Assembly (NCBI GenBank): GCA_017163975.1
Contig: JAFFSR010000347.1
Span: forward strand, 9,758,001-9,822,000
Source: Anastatus disparis
Taxonomy: Eukaryota > Arthropoda > Insecta > Hymenoptera > Eupelmidae
Direction of reading: 5' to 3'
Length of the DNA stretch: 64,000 nt
Each line of letters starts with the position of its first letter. The stretch's first letter is position 1. A model generated the notes under the pieces. The model was not told the DNA's origin and searched no databases. It saw nothing but the letters and a program-made list of their open reading frames with translations. Below, one piece after another: positions 11,670-22,330 of this stretch. The translations under genes were made by a program, and so were the position numbers.

Positions 11670-12190
11670 ACCAGGGAGAATTTTTAATTGGTTTTTCCTG
11701 GTCTCCTAGTTCGGTTTCACAAAGAAAAATTCAGAAAAATTTTTGCAAAATTTTCCCGGAGATTAAACTTTGGTCTACTACAGCATGAACCAAGAGCCTT
11801 AGCCCTTGCGCTACCACCGATTCTATTTATGGGTATGAACTTATTTTAAATAAATAAGAAGCGAAAGAGTGTAAATATGTTTAAATTTAAAGAACAAGCC
11901 GAGAAAAATCATCCCTACTGAAAATATTGTATGAACTCTCATGTGAGATCTCATATGAAATCGCCTATAAAATCTTATACATATTCGTTGAATTTTGAAA
12001 ATAAAAAAAATATATGTGAGATCTCATGTCAGATTGCACATATATTTATTTTATTTTAAAAATTTAACGAATAAATATTCGATTTCATATGCGATTTCAT
12101 GTAACATCTAATATGCAATCTCGTGTGCGATCTCATATGTGATCTCACATGGGATCTCTTGTATATTTTATTCAATTTAAAAAATTTGAA
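11670..12190. repeat. Inverted copy of the 1060-1590 GAGATC/tRNA-like repeat
   Basis: Reverse complement of the tRNA-like head, its tail and the GAGATC block seen at 1060-1590. The block ends at CCCTACTGAAAAT (about 11921). The tRNA-like part is at 11754-11820 on the minus strand (box A complement CTTGCGCTACCA). Confidence 0.8.
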
Positions 12191-12327
12191 AAAGATATTC
12201 ATTACTTTTAATTTTTTTCGTCTTGTTCTTTAAATTTTGACAAATTTTGACATAAGCTATATTATTAGTACAATCATCTTAGTTAGAATAAAAAATCCGT
12301 TGAAGCTGTTATTTTTTTATAAACTTA

Positions 12328-13309
12328 CACAGTAAAATATTTTGTGTAATTCGTGAAATTTTTTTTTTCCAAAAATTTTAGTGTTAAAATTTTACAAGCA
12401 TTTTTGTAAGATCAACATAAAAGTTTTTGTAATTTAAAAATTTCTGTGTACTTTTAAAATCAACAAAAAAATTTTTGTAGAATTAACACACGGAGTTTGT
12501 TGTTTTTACAAACATGTGTGTACTAAGGTATTCAAATAATCTCATACTTTTAATAATTAAATATTAGCATTATTATTATCACATGCAATAAAAATGCCAT
12601 AAGTGCAGGGTAAAATTTAGTTTACAAATATTAATTTCTGCTAAGTTCAAAAATTTTTATACTTTTTTTTCCTTCTTGAACGTCGCTATATTTATGCTCT
12701 TTATGATGCTAATCAGCGACAGAGCTCGTAAGTGTGTTTGTGAACAAAGCATATATAACTTACAGTGGTGCTTGTATCAATCGGTTGCTGAGAGCGGCAT
12801 TCCAACTCAGAACTCCGAGATTACGAATCCAACGCTCTACCGACTGAGCCACTAACCGGCTCTATTTCTATACTTATAAATGATATATTCATATTAAAAA
12901 ATGATCGACTTTTTTCGTAATCATTCGTGTACGTTCGCCTTTAATGACAATGTAATATTGTCAAATGAGTTAAGTTTAGTATGATTTTATTGATCCACTC
13001 CAACATCCATCATATTATCCTTTTTCTTATATTTCTTTATCTCTCTTTTTTTAAATATATTAACAGAAAGAATAACGAGAAAGTCATTATTTATTATTTA
13101 ATCATTTCAATCATTATATTTTAACAAAAATAAATTTGTAAAATTTACAAATTTTATTATTCAAAATTTTGTATTATTCATGAATTTTTATGTTAAAATT
13201 TAAACTTTAAAAATTACACAAAACAAATTTTGTTAATTTTAACACAAAAAAATTGTGTTTCATTTGTAACGCTCATGTATGTTGAAAGTACAAATTATTT
13301 TTACTGTGT
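12328..13309. mobile_element. TA-flanked TIR element with tRNA-like sequence, copy 2
   Basis: Sister of 8621-10014 without the inserted MITE: the left end CACAGTAAAATATTTTG follows TA at 12326-12327; the right end is AATTATTTTTACTGTG. It contains the empty TTAA target at 12941. The right flank is replaced by a truncated family A MITE. Confidence 0.8.
12785..12860 (-). other. tRNA-like sequence, second copy (Thr(CGT)-like)
   Basis: On the minus strand: GTGGCTCAGTCGGTAGAGCG, anticodon stem-loop GTTGGATTCGTAATC (anticodon CGT), then a degraded T arm (GAGTTGGAATGCC). The D-arm region is closer to a normal tRNA than in the copy at 9081-9155 while the T arm is worse, so the copies have decayed independently. 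Confidence 0.65.
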
Positions 13310-13543
13310 GGATCGCAAATTAGATATCAGAGTTGACAAACCTAACCTCAAAATACTATTCATTGAAAACTTGTATATAACTTGTCAAGTATAAGATTTT
13401 GGTAGATTTTTTTAGTTGTTCGCACTAAAGTTAAATCCTACAACTTTTTTTCTTGAAGTGAAAAAATTCGATTAAATTCTCTATTAACTCATAAACTTGG
13501 ATCAGAAATATTATAAAAAAGGGAAGCTTCATCATGCCCTTAA
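13310..13543 (-). mobile_element. Truncated TTAA MITE, family A
   Basis: Matches the end of family A that carries GAAGCTTCATCATGC and closes with TTAA at 13540-13543. The other half is missing where it abuts the TIR element at 13309. Confidence 0.75.
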
Positions 13544-14940
13544 TGTATTTAATTACACTAATATTATAAATACGTATTCGAACACTAGAACATCATCATA
13601 ATCGATAAATTTAGTGGAGCCATAAGACCCCATGCATCTTGCCCGGGGTCAGTAGTTCTTATTTTGGCTACTTTATTTAATTTGTATAGTATTTCATGGC
13701 GTCCCTTTTCAATTGAGGATCAGCTTTTGACTAACTTTACTGTTCGAAAATAGCTAAAAAAGATATTTAGTTTTTATTTATTTTTTTTGGCTTGTTCTTT
13801 GAATTTTATCAAATTTACTCGCTTCCGTTTCTCATTTGTTAAAATGAATAAATATTCACAAGTGAAAGCAATTTTGATGTATATTTTTATTAAAAATAAA
13901 CGAAATTTCTTCTTTCACTACTTTCGATTAGTAAAAAATGTCTAAAAGCTCGTCTGAAACTGACCTTTAACATGCCGAATAGTATAATAATAGAATTTGT
14001 GTATTACCTTACTTTTAACATTTAGACTTACATTGCATACAAATATAATTCTTATTATATAAACTATGTGAATAGTCCGTATGAATATAATTATATAGCA
14101 TGGTTTGAAATTGTATTCAAGCACGATTTTAAAATTTTCTAAATAACGTTAGATTCAGGACTGAATTAGGAAAACAAGCAATAAGATTGCAATAATACTC
14201 TAAAATAGAAGTAAAACCAATAATTCTTAAATTATAAAAACCAATATTATTTGAATCTATATGATGCAATTGTAAATGATATGTGAAAATAATTTATAAG
14301 TATGACGAAATAAAGATATTAAGTACTAAGTCACTGTTAGTTCATTGAAGGTAGTTTGTCATAATGTTCCAAGACATAAATAAAGCTGCAACTGTTTTTA
14401 CGGCGACATCTAAATTGTGTAACAATTGGTAAGACATGTTATGCCGTGAATCTAAACCGGATGCAGCGTGCGTCATAGAATGACACTACTTATTGATTAG
14501 AAAAACTGTCATTAATCAGTGGACTGACCCCGAGCTTTATATACATGATTTCGTCTGTGATATGAAATAAGTAACTCAATTTGTAAATACACAAATTCTG
14601 TACAAACCTTTGTATACGAACGGCATCGCTCCAGACCTCACTGAAAGTGATGGCCTTCTCGAGTGTAAAATGCTATATGCATAATTGTAGTGAGTAGTTT
14701 TTTAACTATTACTTGTAAATATCGTCTGAATCTTTGTAAAAAATTTGTTTGTTTTTATTATTATATAATCGCCAAGTATAATTATGCTCGAATATAGTTT
14801 AAAACCATAATCCATAATAGCATGCCTTAGATAACGATTGTTTTGTATGTGCAGAGTAGAACCATTCAATTGTAATCTTAGAATACATAAAAATTAATTT
14901 AATTATAGACTAAATTTCAGATTTGATTACAGCTATAAGT
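13544..14940. other. Unassigned 1.4-kb stretch
   Basis: No family is recognised on either strand. Base composition is slightly more balanced at 14340-14680. A word near 13790 (TTTGGCTTGTTCTTTGAATT) resembles the flank of the GAGATC repeats at 1345 and 12215. This is one of the few stretches that could be unique DNA. Confidence 0.4.
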
Positions 14941-14964
14941 GTAGAAGAAAATAAAATTTTTTTG

Positions 14965-15195
14965 CACATGAGATCTCACGTGAGATCTCACGTGAGATCG
15001 GGTATCAGGAAAAATTAATTTTTTTGCACATGAGATCCCACCTGAGATCTCACGTGAGATCAGGTATCAGGAAAAATTAATTTTTTTGCACATGAGATCC
15101 CACCTGAGATCTCACGTGAGATCGGGTATCAGGAAAAATAAAATTTCTGTGAGAGTGAGAGCTCATGTGAGATCTCATGTTATTTTTTTCAGTAG
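14965..15195. repeat. 62-bp tandem repeat of GAGATCTCA units
   Basis: The word GGTATCAGGAAAAAT starts at 15001, 15063 and 15125, giving an exact 62-bp period. Each unit carries CATGAGATC and CTGAGATCTCACGTGAGATC, which are palindromic around GATC. The array ends with TTTTTTTCAGTAGGGAT, the shared terminal word of this repeat class. Confidence 0.85.
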
Positions 15196-15334
15196 GGATT
15201 TAAATATATGCATAAATGCAAATAAGTATCAATTATATGCAAAATATATCTAAATATATACAAATGATTTCATGTATTTATTCAAATAATAACATTATAA
15301 TAACTATAACTACGATTATGTGGGTTGAGCAATT

Positions 15335-15482
15335 AACGCCTCCGGATATTGGGAAAAATTAATTTTTTTGTACATAAGATCTCACCTGAGATTTCACATG
15401 AGATCGGGTATCAGGAAAAATCAAATTCCGCGGTACATGAGATCTCGCGTGAGATCTCATGTCATTTTTTTCAGTAAGGATG
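15335..15482. repeat. Second GAGATCTCA block
   Basis: Two further units of the same kind (GATCGGGTATCAGGAAAAAT is shared) ending in TTTTTTTCAGTAAGGATG. It is separated from the first block by about 140 bp of unrelated AT-rich DNA. Confidence 0.8.
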
Positions 15483-15555
15483 TGAACTAATAAAAATTTA
15501 TGGGTGTTATTGGAATGATTAAGAGGTTCAAAATTTTACAACTCTCTACAACGCG

Positions 15556-15557
<2 letters not shown>

Positions 15558-15588
<31 letters not shown>
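15558..15588. repeat. (TA)n microsatellite
   Basis: A pure TA run upstream of the palindromic minisatellite. Confidence 0.95.
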
Positions 15589-15589
<1 letters not shown>

Positions 15590-15659
15590 TCTGATATCCA
15601 TATAAAATAATGTTATATTACAAGCAGAGTTGTAAATAAGGAAATAGTTTTTCATTTGA

Positions 15660-16165
15660 AATGGTCAAGTAATTGAAAATACTCGCACCATTTACCATTT
15701 ACAGAGCAAGTAAATGATAAATGGTTTGACCAGTTTCCAGTTACTGGGTAAGGAACTGGAAATGGTTGGACTAGTTAGCAGTTACTGAATGGGTAACTAG
15801 CCGAATCAATTACTTGGCAGTTACTGGGTGGGTAACTGGTAAATGGTTGGACTATTTACAAGTTACTTGGTGAGTAAATGGTACATGATCGGACCAGTTA
15901 GTAGTTACTAGGTGAGTAACTGGAAATGGTCAGACCATTTACCATTTACTGGGTGAGTAAATGGTAAATTATCGGATCAGTTAGTAGTTACTAGGCGAGT
16001 AAATGGAAATGGTCGGACCATTCACCAATTACTGGGTGAGTAAATGGTAAATGGTTGGATCATTTACCAGTTACTGGGTGAGTAAATGATAAATAGTCGG
16101 ACCATTTACCAGTTACGGGGTAAGTAACTGGTAAATGGTCGGACTATTTACCAGTTACCGTTTGT
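15660..16165. repeat. 42-bp palindromic minisatellite
   Basis: About a dozen units with a period near 42 bp. The core is almost perfectly self-complementary: GTAACTGGTAAATGGTC followed by GGACCATTTACCAGTTAC. Units vary by point changes. The period is 14 codons, and the array is in phase with the minus-strand reading frame ending at 16144. Confidence 0.9.
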
Positions 16166-16983
16166 ATCATTGGGCTTGACGTAATAGGGGCCCCCTTTCC
16201 CAGGAGTTCAGTTGGAGCTAAGCCTGCCTGTACGTCAGCCAGAGTGCCATTTTCGGTATTATTATATATCCTGAATGTATCTTGAAAATTTACTCTTGTG
16301 TTTGTTGGTGGCCTCTGGTCGTTATCTCTTTCTTGTTGGTTGCTTTGCTGCTCATCTATCCGTGTACTAGATGATCTTGGATTTGGTGTTTCCTCTCTTC
16401 TTTGTGCTAAGGCAGCTACTAATTCTGCTAGTGTCTTTATTTGCGTTTGCATGTTGTGGAGATATTGCATCATTTCTGTTGGCAATACAAACGGTGTTCC
16501 ATCCGTTGTTTGCATCACTGTTGTTGCCTGTTCGGTAACTTAATTTGGAAGGCTGGTGGATGCTTGTGCCTGTCCACCAGAACGTGATTTGTTTGTTCCC
16601 TCTCTCAATGTCTCCTGTAGGTTTAACTTTATCTGAGGATCTTTTTCAAGCACGCTGAGAACATGTTCCTCGTCGTTTTGTATGTTAGCGTCATAAATAA
16701 TTGACCCTAACTTTTCACAAATAGTTTTTTCTATAAATTCCTTTCTTACTCTTATACGGTGTTGACGTACTGTCAATTCATCATTATTAGAATTCGTTTG
16801 CTGAAATTCTTCAGCTAAATAATTTCCAATTAACCAATTTATTAAACGATTGGTTTTTTGGTGATGAAAGCCGTCCGTTCTTAGTCCCAACTCTTGCAGA
16901 GTTGTTCCTTAGTCCTCTTCAGATATATATCCTACCCATTTTTCAGCTGCGTCAACACTTGCTATAAGCGGTGTGTTAGCCAT
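16144..16983 (-). pseudogene. Broken gene of unknown function, coiled-coil/Gln-rich
   Basis: One continuous frame starts at the ATG at 16983 and ends at TAG 16146-16144. It is interrupted by two in-frame TAA codons (codon 25 at 16911-16909, and 16542-16540). Without them it would code about 280 residues. The first half is charged and helical (TNRLINWLIGNYLAEEF, VRQHRIRVRKEFIEK). The second half has a likely coiled coil (MMQYLHNMQTQIKTLAELVA) and an acidic/Gln/Asn-rich stretch (RIDEQQSNQQERDNDQ). I recognise no family; a Gag-like or other element-encoded structural protein is possible but unsupported. The last residues before the stop, VTGK, are already part of the 42-bp minisatellite, whose next units continue the frame as 14-residue repeats of the VTGKWSDHLPVTYP kind with further stops. 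Confidence 0.55.
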
Positions 16984-17760
16984 TTTGAATTGATTTTTCT
17001 TCTTTCTTGACTATATCTGTATCTTAAACCTGATCGCATGCAAGTACGCTACTAAACGCTTGCAGTGTGTGTGTGTATTCGCTATATATATATAATAAAT
17101 AATATTTTAGTTCGTATATATGTGGTTAAAAGCCGCACACATACGATGTGAAAAGAAACGGTAAAATATATGTAAATATAATTTAAAAAAGTATATTTTT
17201 ATGTTTTGGTTCTTGGATTTATTTATTAAACGCAATAACTAATAATATTTTAGTAAATTGATAGATATAAAAAAATTTTCCAATACTGTTGTTTTAATTT
17301 TTACTACAAAGAGAAAATCAGTTAAAAACTGTCATTAAAATCTTCAACATACGCGACTAAATCCAAAAGCCTGTGTGTTTTTAAACTTTAGTTGAAATCG
17401 CACACCTAACTGTGTAAGGACAATTTTTTTTATTATACATTTGTATTTAAGGTGTAGTGTTAAAAATAAAAAGATATTTAAAATTGAATCTTTGAGAAAT
17501 TTCTAAATTTTCTCTACCACACACACTGCGACGATCAATTGCCTCGCTATGGGCTGGCAATCTTTGGTGAGAGAGAATTGTAGTTTAAAAAAAAAAAAAT
17601 CTTAACTATGTGTAAATAAGGTTGTGTAATTTGAATTTCATTAAACTACACCAAAAAAAAAATTTTCTGACCCTTTAATGTATAGAAAAAAAATTTATTT
17701 TAATTTTTATTCAATTAAAGAGTATGATAGGGTAACATAGGCGAAATGACACCCCTGGGG
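16984..17760. other. AT-rich stretch, no gene seen
   Basis: Upstream side of the broken gene at 16983. It has a short (GT)n/(TA)n run at 17068-17095 but no recognisable promoter and no element ends. Confidence 0.4.
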
Positions 17761-17982
17761 GATTTGGAATTTGGTTGCATGAATGGTCGACATATATCGA
17801 GTAATGAATTTTAAGATTATCAAACCCCCCTCCCCCCCCTCTCCCAACCTCCAAAAAACGTTTTTTTTTTTCATTAATTTTGGTTTTTGACACCTTAATT
17901 ATTATTACCCAGTCTGGAAAAATTTTTACATAATTTTTGCCTAAATACCCATAAAAAAAATGCTTAAAAAATGCCATAAAAA

Positions 17983-19002
17983 AAAACTTCTCTTTGCAAG
18001 CCATTTACAATTTGCACAATAAACGGTTGTATTGTGGATTGTGCTGGACCTTACACTGCAAATTATAACGATGCTAAAATATTGGAAAATATATTAAAGC
18101 AACCTGATGGATTAAATGAGATTCTTCAAAAACAAGATATTGTTATTCTAGGTCGAGGATTTCGAGATGTAGTGGATTTTTTGAACAAACGGGAATTTAC
18201 TGCCTTGATACCCGCTTTAAAAGGTAATAGACCTCAACTTACCACTGAAGAATCTAATGGGTCTCGTCTAGTGACTAAACTTAGATGGGTGGATGAAGTG
18301 ATACATGGAATAATCGGCCAAAAGTATAAGCTACTTCACCATCAATTCCACAATGGTCTTCTTCCAAGAGCCGGATTATTCTGTAAGATTGCTTGCTTTT
18401 TGTAAAACACGTTTAGCAAGAGATTGAATTCCGATGCAGAAAATTTGGTGGAAATTATCGAAAGAATCAACTTCATGAAAAATGTTCAAAATACTTTGGC
18501 GCTTGAAGTCCATGATAACAATTGGAATCGAAAGACCGTACCTTTTCAGCAGTTATCATCGGAGGATATACTTGACTTTCCCCAAATGACGTTGAAAGAT
18601 CTTAAAGTTTTCTTCACCGGTACTTATCAGCTATCGCAATCAGTTTCCTATTTGGCAGAAATTCTAGAAGATGACGGTTCATTATTGTTCAGCTATTCAA
18701 AAGAACAGCCAGATATTGTAAGATTTGAGGTTCAATCGAGGCACGATAGAAGAAAAAAGTATAAATGTTATATACAGTACTGCTCAAAAACGGTCGGCAT
18801 CAATGGCATTAAGAGATATTGCTGCAATTGTGCGAACAGAGACAGAACAATTGGGTGCTGCTCCCATCTAGCAGCTATTATTTTTTATTTAGGTTACGCA
18901 AGATACTTATCTCGTATATTTAAACCAGCTGAAGTCTTAACTACACTCTTCGATGTACAACAAATCGAACCCGTAATAGAAGAAAACAGTGATGAAGACT
19001 GA
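17983..19002 (+). pseudogene. DDE_Tnp_4/SWIM transposase, truncated and interrupted
   Basis: The frame is open from about 17983 (no start codon) through CKPFTICTINGCIVD and AGPYTANYNDAKIL, with the first catalytic Asp in CIVDCAGPY. It continues to the RGFRDVVDFLNKREF motif, then SRLVTKLRWVDEVIHG with the likely catalytic Glu. In relatives the second motif reads D-R-G-F-R-D; here the first Asp is Gly (ILGRGFRD). A single in-frame TAA (18403-18405) splits the frame; the same phase resumes and reaches a C-terminal SWIM-like zinc site, CCNCANRDRTIGCCSHLAAI, ending at 19002 with an acidic tail. The order DDE core then SWIM is known from arthropod PIF/Harbinger-type transposases. The lost N-terminus, the changed Asp and the stop all argue it is dead, although the long clean frame suggests recent loss. 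Confidence 0.8.
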
Positions 19003-19432
19003 ATCAATATTCACCAATAATGACTAAATATTAATAAATATTTTTATAATGAATAAAAAAAATTATGTATTATATTTACTGTTTTTATTATTCTTCTACA
19101 ATGCGTGCAACGTAATGATTTCCTTAATATCAAAAGTGATAACTTTTTTATACAAAACTCTTTCTTAATTCTTAATTGATTTTGAAATATATATCATTGC
19201 TTTTACATACAATATTTTTTTATTTGATTTTCTACAATTACAGAATAAAAATAACGAAAAGTTCTATATAATTTTTAATACTTTCTTTACAAAAATAATT
19301 GTTTATCTAAAATAATCAATTCAAATATAAAACTAATATATTATCTGTTCATTTGAAGATTGGATACAGTGAACATATTTCAAAAAATCGGAGAAGACTA
19401 TCTTTTGCTCTTTGGACCCTTCCATAAGCTAG

Positions 19433-19815
19433 TTAACAGGAGGTCACGTATCTCTGTCCTTTTCTAATCGAAGAAATTATTTTTTTACAAAAACTAATAA
19501 CTTTAGCAAAAAATGAAGAGAAAGCCGCATCTTGTATCAAAAAAAACAATATTTTCTTTGATAAGAAAAAATTAATTTTATTGCTTCATTCTCAAGAAAA
19601 CCTTGAAAAACCAAATTGTTCAACCTAACCTCTATGATTTAAGTTTTTCAAGGTTTTCTTGAAAACAAAGCAATAATTCTTTCTCATCAAAGAAAATATT
19701 GCTTTTTTTGATACGAGATGCGGCTTTCTCTTCATTTTTTGCTAAACTTATTAGTTTTTGTAAAAAACTCAATGCTTTGATTAGAAAAGGACAGAGATAC
19801 GTGACCTCCTCTTAA
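19433..19815. mobile_element. Palindromic TTAA MITE, family F copy 1
   Basis: TTAA at both edges, then CAGGAGGTCACGTATCTCTG at the left and its inverted match GAGATACGTGACCTCC at the right. Long paired arms around AACCTTGAAAAAC flank a small centre. A second copy with a decayed left end is at 29250-29631. Confidence 0.9.
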
Positions 19816-20603
19816 AGTAAAACTTATGGCACCACTACATTCTACAGGAAAAAATACACAGAAAATATGGATAATTCAATGATAAGATTACAAATGACTA
19901 TTCAAACACCATAGAAGAAAAGATAGTACTTCTGACATGCTTAAAGCAGACTACTTTTTCGTTTTCGATTTCTAGTAAATAGTATAAAAATATTTTTAAC
20001 AAGTATAGTACATATTTTCGACGTATTTTTTACCGTAGAATTTAAAAATGCTATCAGATCTATTAAAATTAGCTTCAGTGAGGCGTAAGTGGCAAAAAAA
20101 CACTAAAAACCGTTAAAAAAGTAGTTTTTTCGACTTTTAGATATGGTGCACCACTTCGACCAATCTGAAAAAAATCTTACATTTTAAGATCATTTTTTCA
20201 AAACTTTTTACCAAATATCTTTTTTACACCTTCAAATGGCGAGTTTTTAGAGCGATTTTAAGATTTAAAAAACTTTTTTAGGTTAGGTCGCCCAGTTAAA
20301 AATTCAAGGTAAGCATTTTTTTTATGGGTATTTATGCAATAATTATGTAAAAATTTTTCCAGACTGGGTAATAATAATTAAGGTGTCAAAAACCAAAATT
20401 AATGAAAAAACACGTTTTTGGAGGTGGGGGAAAGGGGGAAGGGATGGGGGGAGATTGATAATCTTAAAATTCATTATTCGATATATGTCGACCATTCATT
20501 TTACAAGTAAAACTTTTTGAGTTTATTTATTATTTTTTCGCATTCTAACCTCAAAATCGCAACTTCTTTTCTCATTTTCGGCTCTCATACGAAAAAAAAC
20601 AGA

Positions 20604-20672
20604 ATTAACCTCTGGTGTAAAGGCTGTTTTACGAAACTCGTTACGTAAATCCAGCCTTTCCACCCCAGGTTA
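20604..20672. repeat. Short TTAA-flanked hairpin
   Basis: TTAACCTCTGGTGTAAAGGC at the left pairs with GCCTTTCCACCCCAGGTTAA at the right, with an inner ACGAAACTCGTTACG. It may be a minimal MITE. TTAA closes both ends. Confidence 0.6.
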
Positions 20673-21169
20673 ATAATATACTATTATTGATGAAATCTCG
20701 TAATTATATTAACAAAAAGAAAGATTTTATTATGAAATAAAGTTATCATTCAATAAAATAATTTAATTATTCTAAAAATATTGCAGAATTGTTTCAAATT
20801 TCTATTTGTTTGATTCAAATAATTCAATTATTAAATACATTTAATCATTTATTTGAAAATAATTGAAAAAACGTTTAATTAAATCTTATTAACATTTCAT
20901 CGATTTAAAGAAACTATAACTGAATCAATTAATTTGAATTCAAATTGAATTGATTTAATTGAACCAATTAAATTTGTTTCTCAGTGTATATTTTAAATAA
21001 AATAATGGTTTAAAATCATGTATTACTCCTTTCCCATTTAAAACAATAAATGTTTTCAGAAGCTTTTTTTAATACTTTATAGATTAAGTGAGGTTATTTC
21101 ATAAACATTATATCATAAATATTTTATGAAATTTTATTCCCTATTAAAAGTAATTCTGTATAAGATCTT
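20673..21169. other. AT-rich stretch, nothing recognised
   Basis: Only short AATTGAATTCAAATT-type self-complementary words (20850-20990); no gene or complete element. Confidence 0.4.
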
Positions 21170-21551
21170 TTAACGGTAGGCCGGAGTAGAACCTGATACC
21201 GACCGAGTAACAATTGAGTTGTTTGTTATTTACTCAAGTTTTAATCGGTGTATCTTCAAATTAAAGGTCGAGCGCAATAGATATTATTATTATAAACATC
21301 TATGCACAAGAAAAAAAATATCTACCGGTTTGTTTTTGAGAAAAGTAAGTAACGCGAAAATATTATAAACATAAACTTTTACTTACTTTTCTCAAAAACA
21401 AACCGGTAGATATTTTTTTTCTTGTGCATAGATGTTCATAATAATAATATCTATTGCGCTCGACCTTTAATTTGAAGATACACCGATTAAAACTTGAGTA
21501 AATAACAAAAATGCCAATTAGACAAGGACAGCGAATCCGGCCTGCTCTTAA
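21170..21551. mobile_element. Palindromic TTAA MITE, family C copy 1
   Basis: TTAA at 21170 and 21548. The ends are CGGTAGGCCGGAGTAGAACC at the left and GGACAGCGAATCCGGCCTGC at the right. The inside is a long palindrome with arms around CAAGAAAAAAAATATCTACC. Copies are at 34166-34558 and 38954-39338. Confidence 0.92.
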
Positions 21552-21911
21552 GGGCAATATTTGATTTAATTAACATAATGAAGACATATGCGCTTCTTTA
21601 CTTACTTTTTTACTTTAAATAAATAGAGTTTAATCGCACGTCATAATTACAGTTTCAGTAGTTTCATGAGGACATACATGATGCATTTACGAACACATGC
21701 AGACGAGCTTTGAGACGAGTAGAAAATTATCAACGTGACGTACGTAATATACGTGCGTTCGTATATGTTCGTGGGGCCACTACTTACCTACTGTGCGATT
21801 CATCATCATCGGGTAACTAACGGAAGAAGGTCGACCAGTTAAAGCGACTAGCCTCTGGGCGGAACGCGAAAACCTGTGCTCTCGCAAGCGCAGGGAGAAG
21901 GTCTCAGTTTG

Positions 21912-21920
21912 TATATAAGA
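21912..21920 (+). promoter_or_regulatory. TATA box candidate
   Basis: TATATAAGA lies 18 bp after a CTCTCGCAAGC hairpin. The same pairing (CTCTCGCAAGC, then TATATAAGAA) occurs at 27578-27626, which makes a shared core promoter plausible. Confidence 0.4.
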
Positions 21921-21949
21921 AACGACAAACTTTCATCTTTCTCAAGGCC

Positions 21950-22020
21950 TTTGAGGCAGGGTCCGACTACATAGCCTCACTGATGAGCTCCCGTAGTCGG
22001 ATCTGGGACGAAATACCGGA
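21950..22020 (+). ncRNA. Hammerhead-ribozyme-like motif (partial match)
   Basis: CTGATGAG (21980-21987) and CGAAA (22009-22013) are separated by a stem CTCCC / GGGA with loop GTAGTCGGATCT. A second stem TGAGGC / GCCTCA (21952-21957, 21974-21979) directly precedes CTGATGAG, and TT before it could be the cleavage dinucleotide. The two loops contain complementary sequences (GTCCGACTAC and GTAGTCGGAT), as expected for loop-loop contact, although ten pairs is long. Stem III is not convincing: the bases after CGAAA (TACCGG) do not pair well with those before the cleavage site. An alternative is a simple 10-bp hairpin of the two complementary words. Confidence 0.3.
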
Positions 22021-22330
22021 ACAACGAATTCTACATTTGTTCCAACTTCTTACATCATCATCTTTATGCAATTATGGATGCGACTTATTACTGCGCCTTC
22101 ATATGTTAACCGAAGTGTATATACGTGCATACCGAGCTATTTTTAAACATGTATACGTCGTCACCTATAATCGTATACCGAGGTATGTATGCGCGGGTGA
22201 ATAGTACGAATATCTATCAGTGTATATGCACCGTGGTTAATATGCTAGTATACCAGCGTTGTTATAGAAAAAGTTTCGACACGGCACCCCCCACTTTTTT
22301 CCATTAGCTATAGTAGAGTGCCAAAGGAAT

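Larger units (their letters stand above)
17779..20506. mobile_element. PIF/Harbinger-like DNA transposon with ~200-bp TIRs
   Basis: The left arm (about 17779-17965) and right arm (about 20310-20506) are inverted copies: ATGAATGGTCGACATATATC against the complement of the right end, the G/C-homopolymer stretch near 17827 against GGAGGTGGGGG near 20420, and GACTGGGTAATAATAATTAA near 20363. The interior holds a DDE transposase remnant and a TTAA MITE (19433-19815). The transposase start is replaced by arm sequence, so the element has lost its 5' coding part. Confidence 0.75.
21552..22330 (+). other. GC-richer island with TATA box and ribozyme-like motif
   Basis: More balanced composition than its surroundings. 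It contains a hairpin (CCTGTGCTCTCGCAAGCGCAGG region, 21873-21894), TATATAAG at 21913, and a CTGATGAG...CGAAA arrangement at 21980-22013. The plus-strand open frame at about 21983-22204 starts inside that motif and resembles no family. It could be the 5' part of a transcribed element or an exon; nothing decides between these. Confidence 0.4.
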
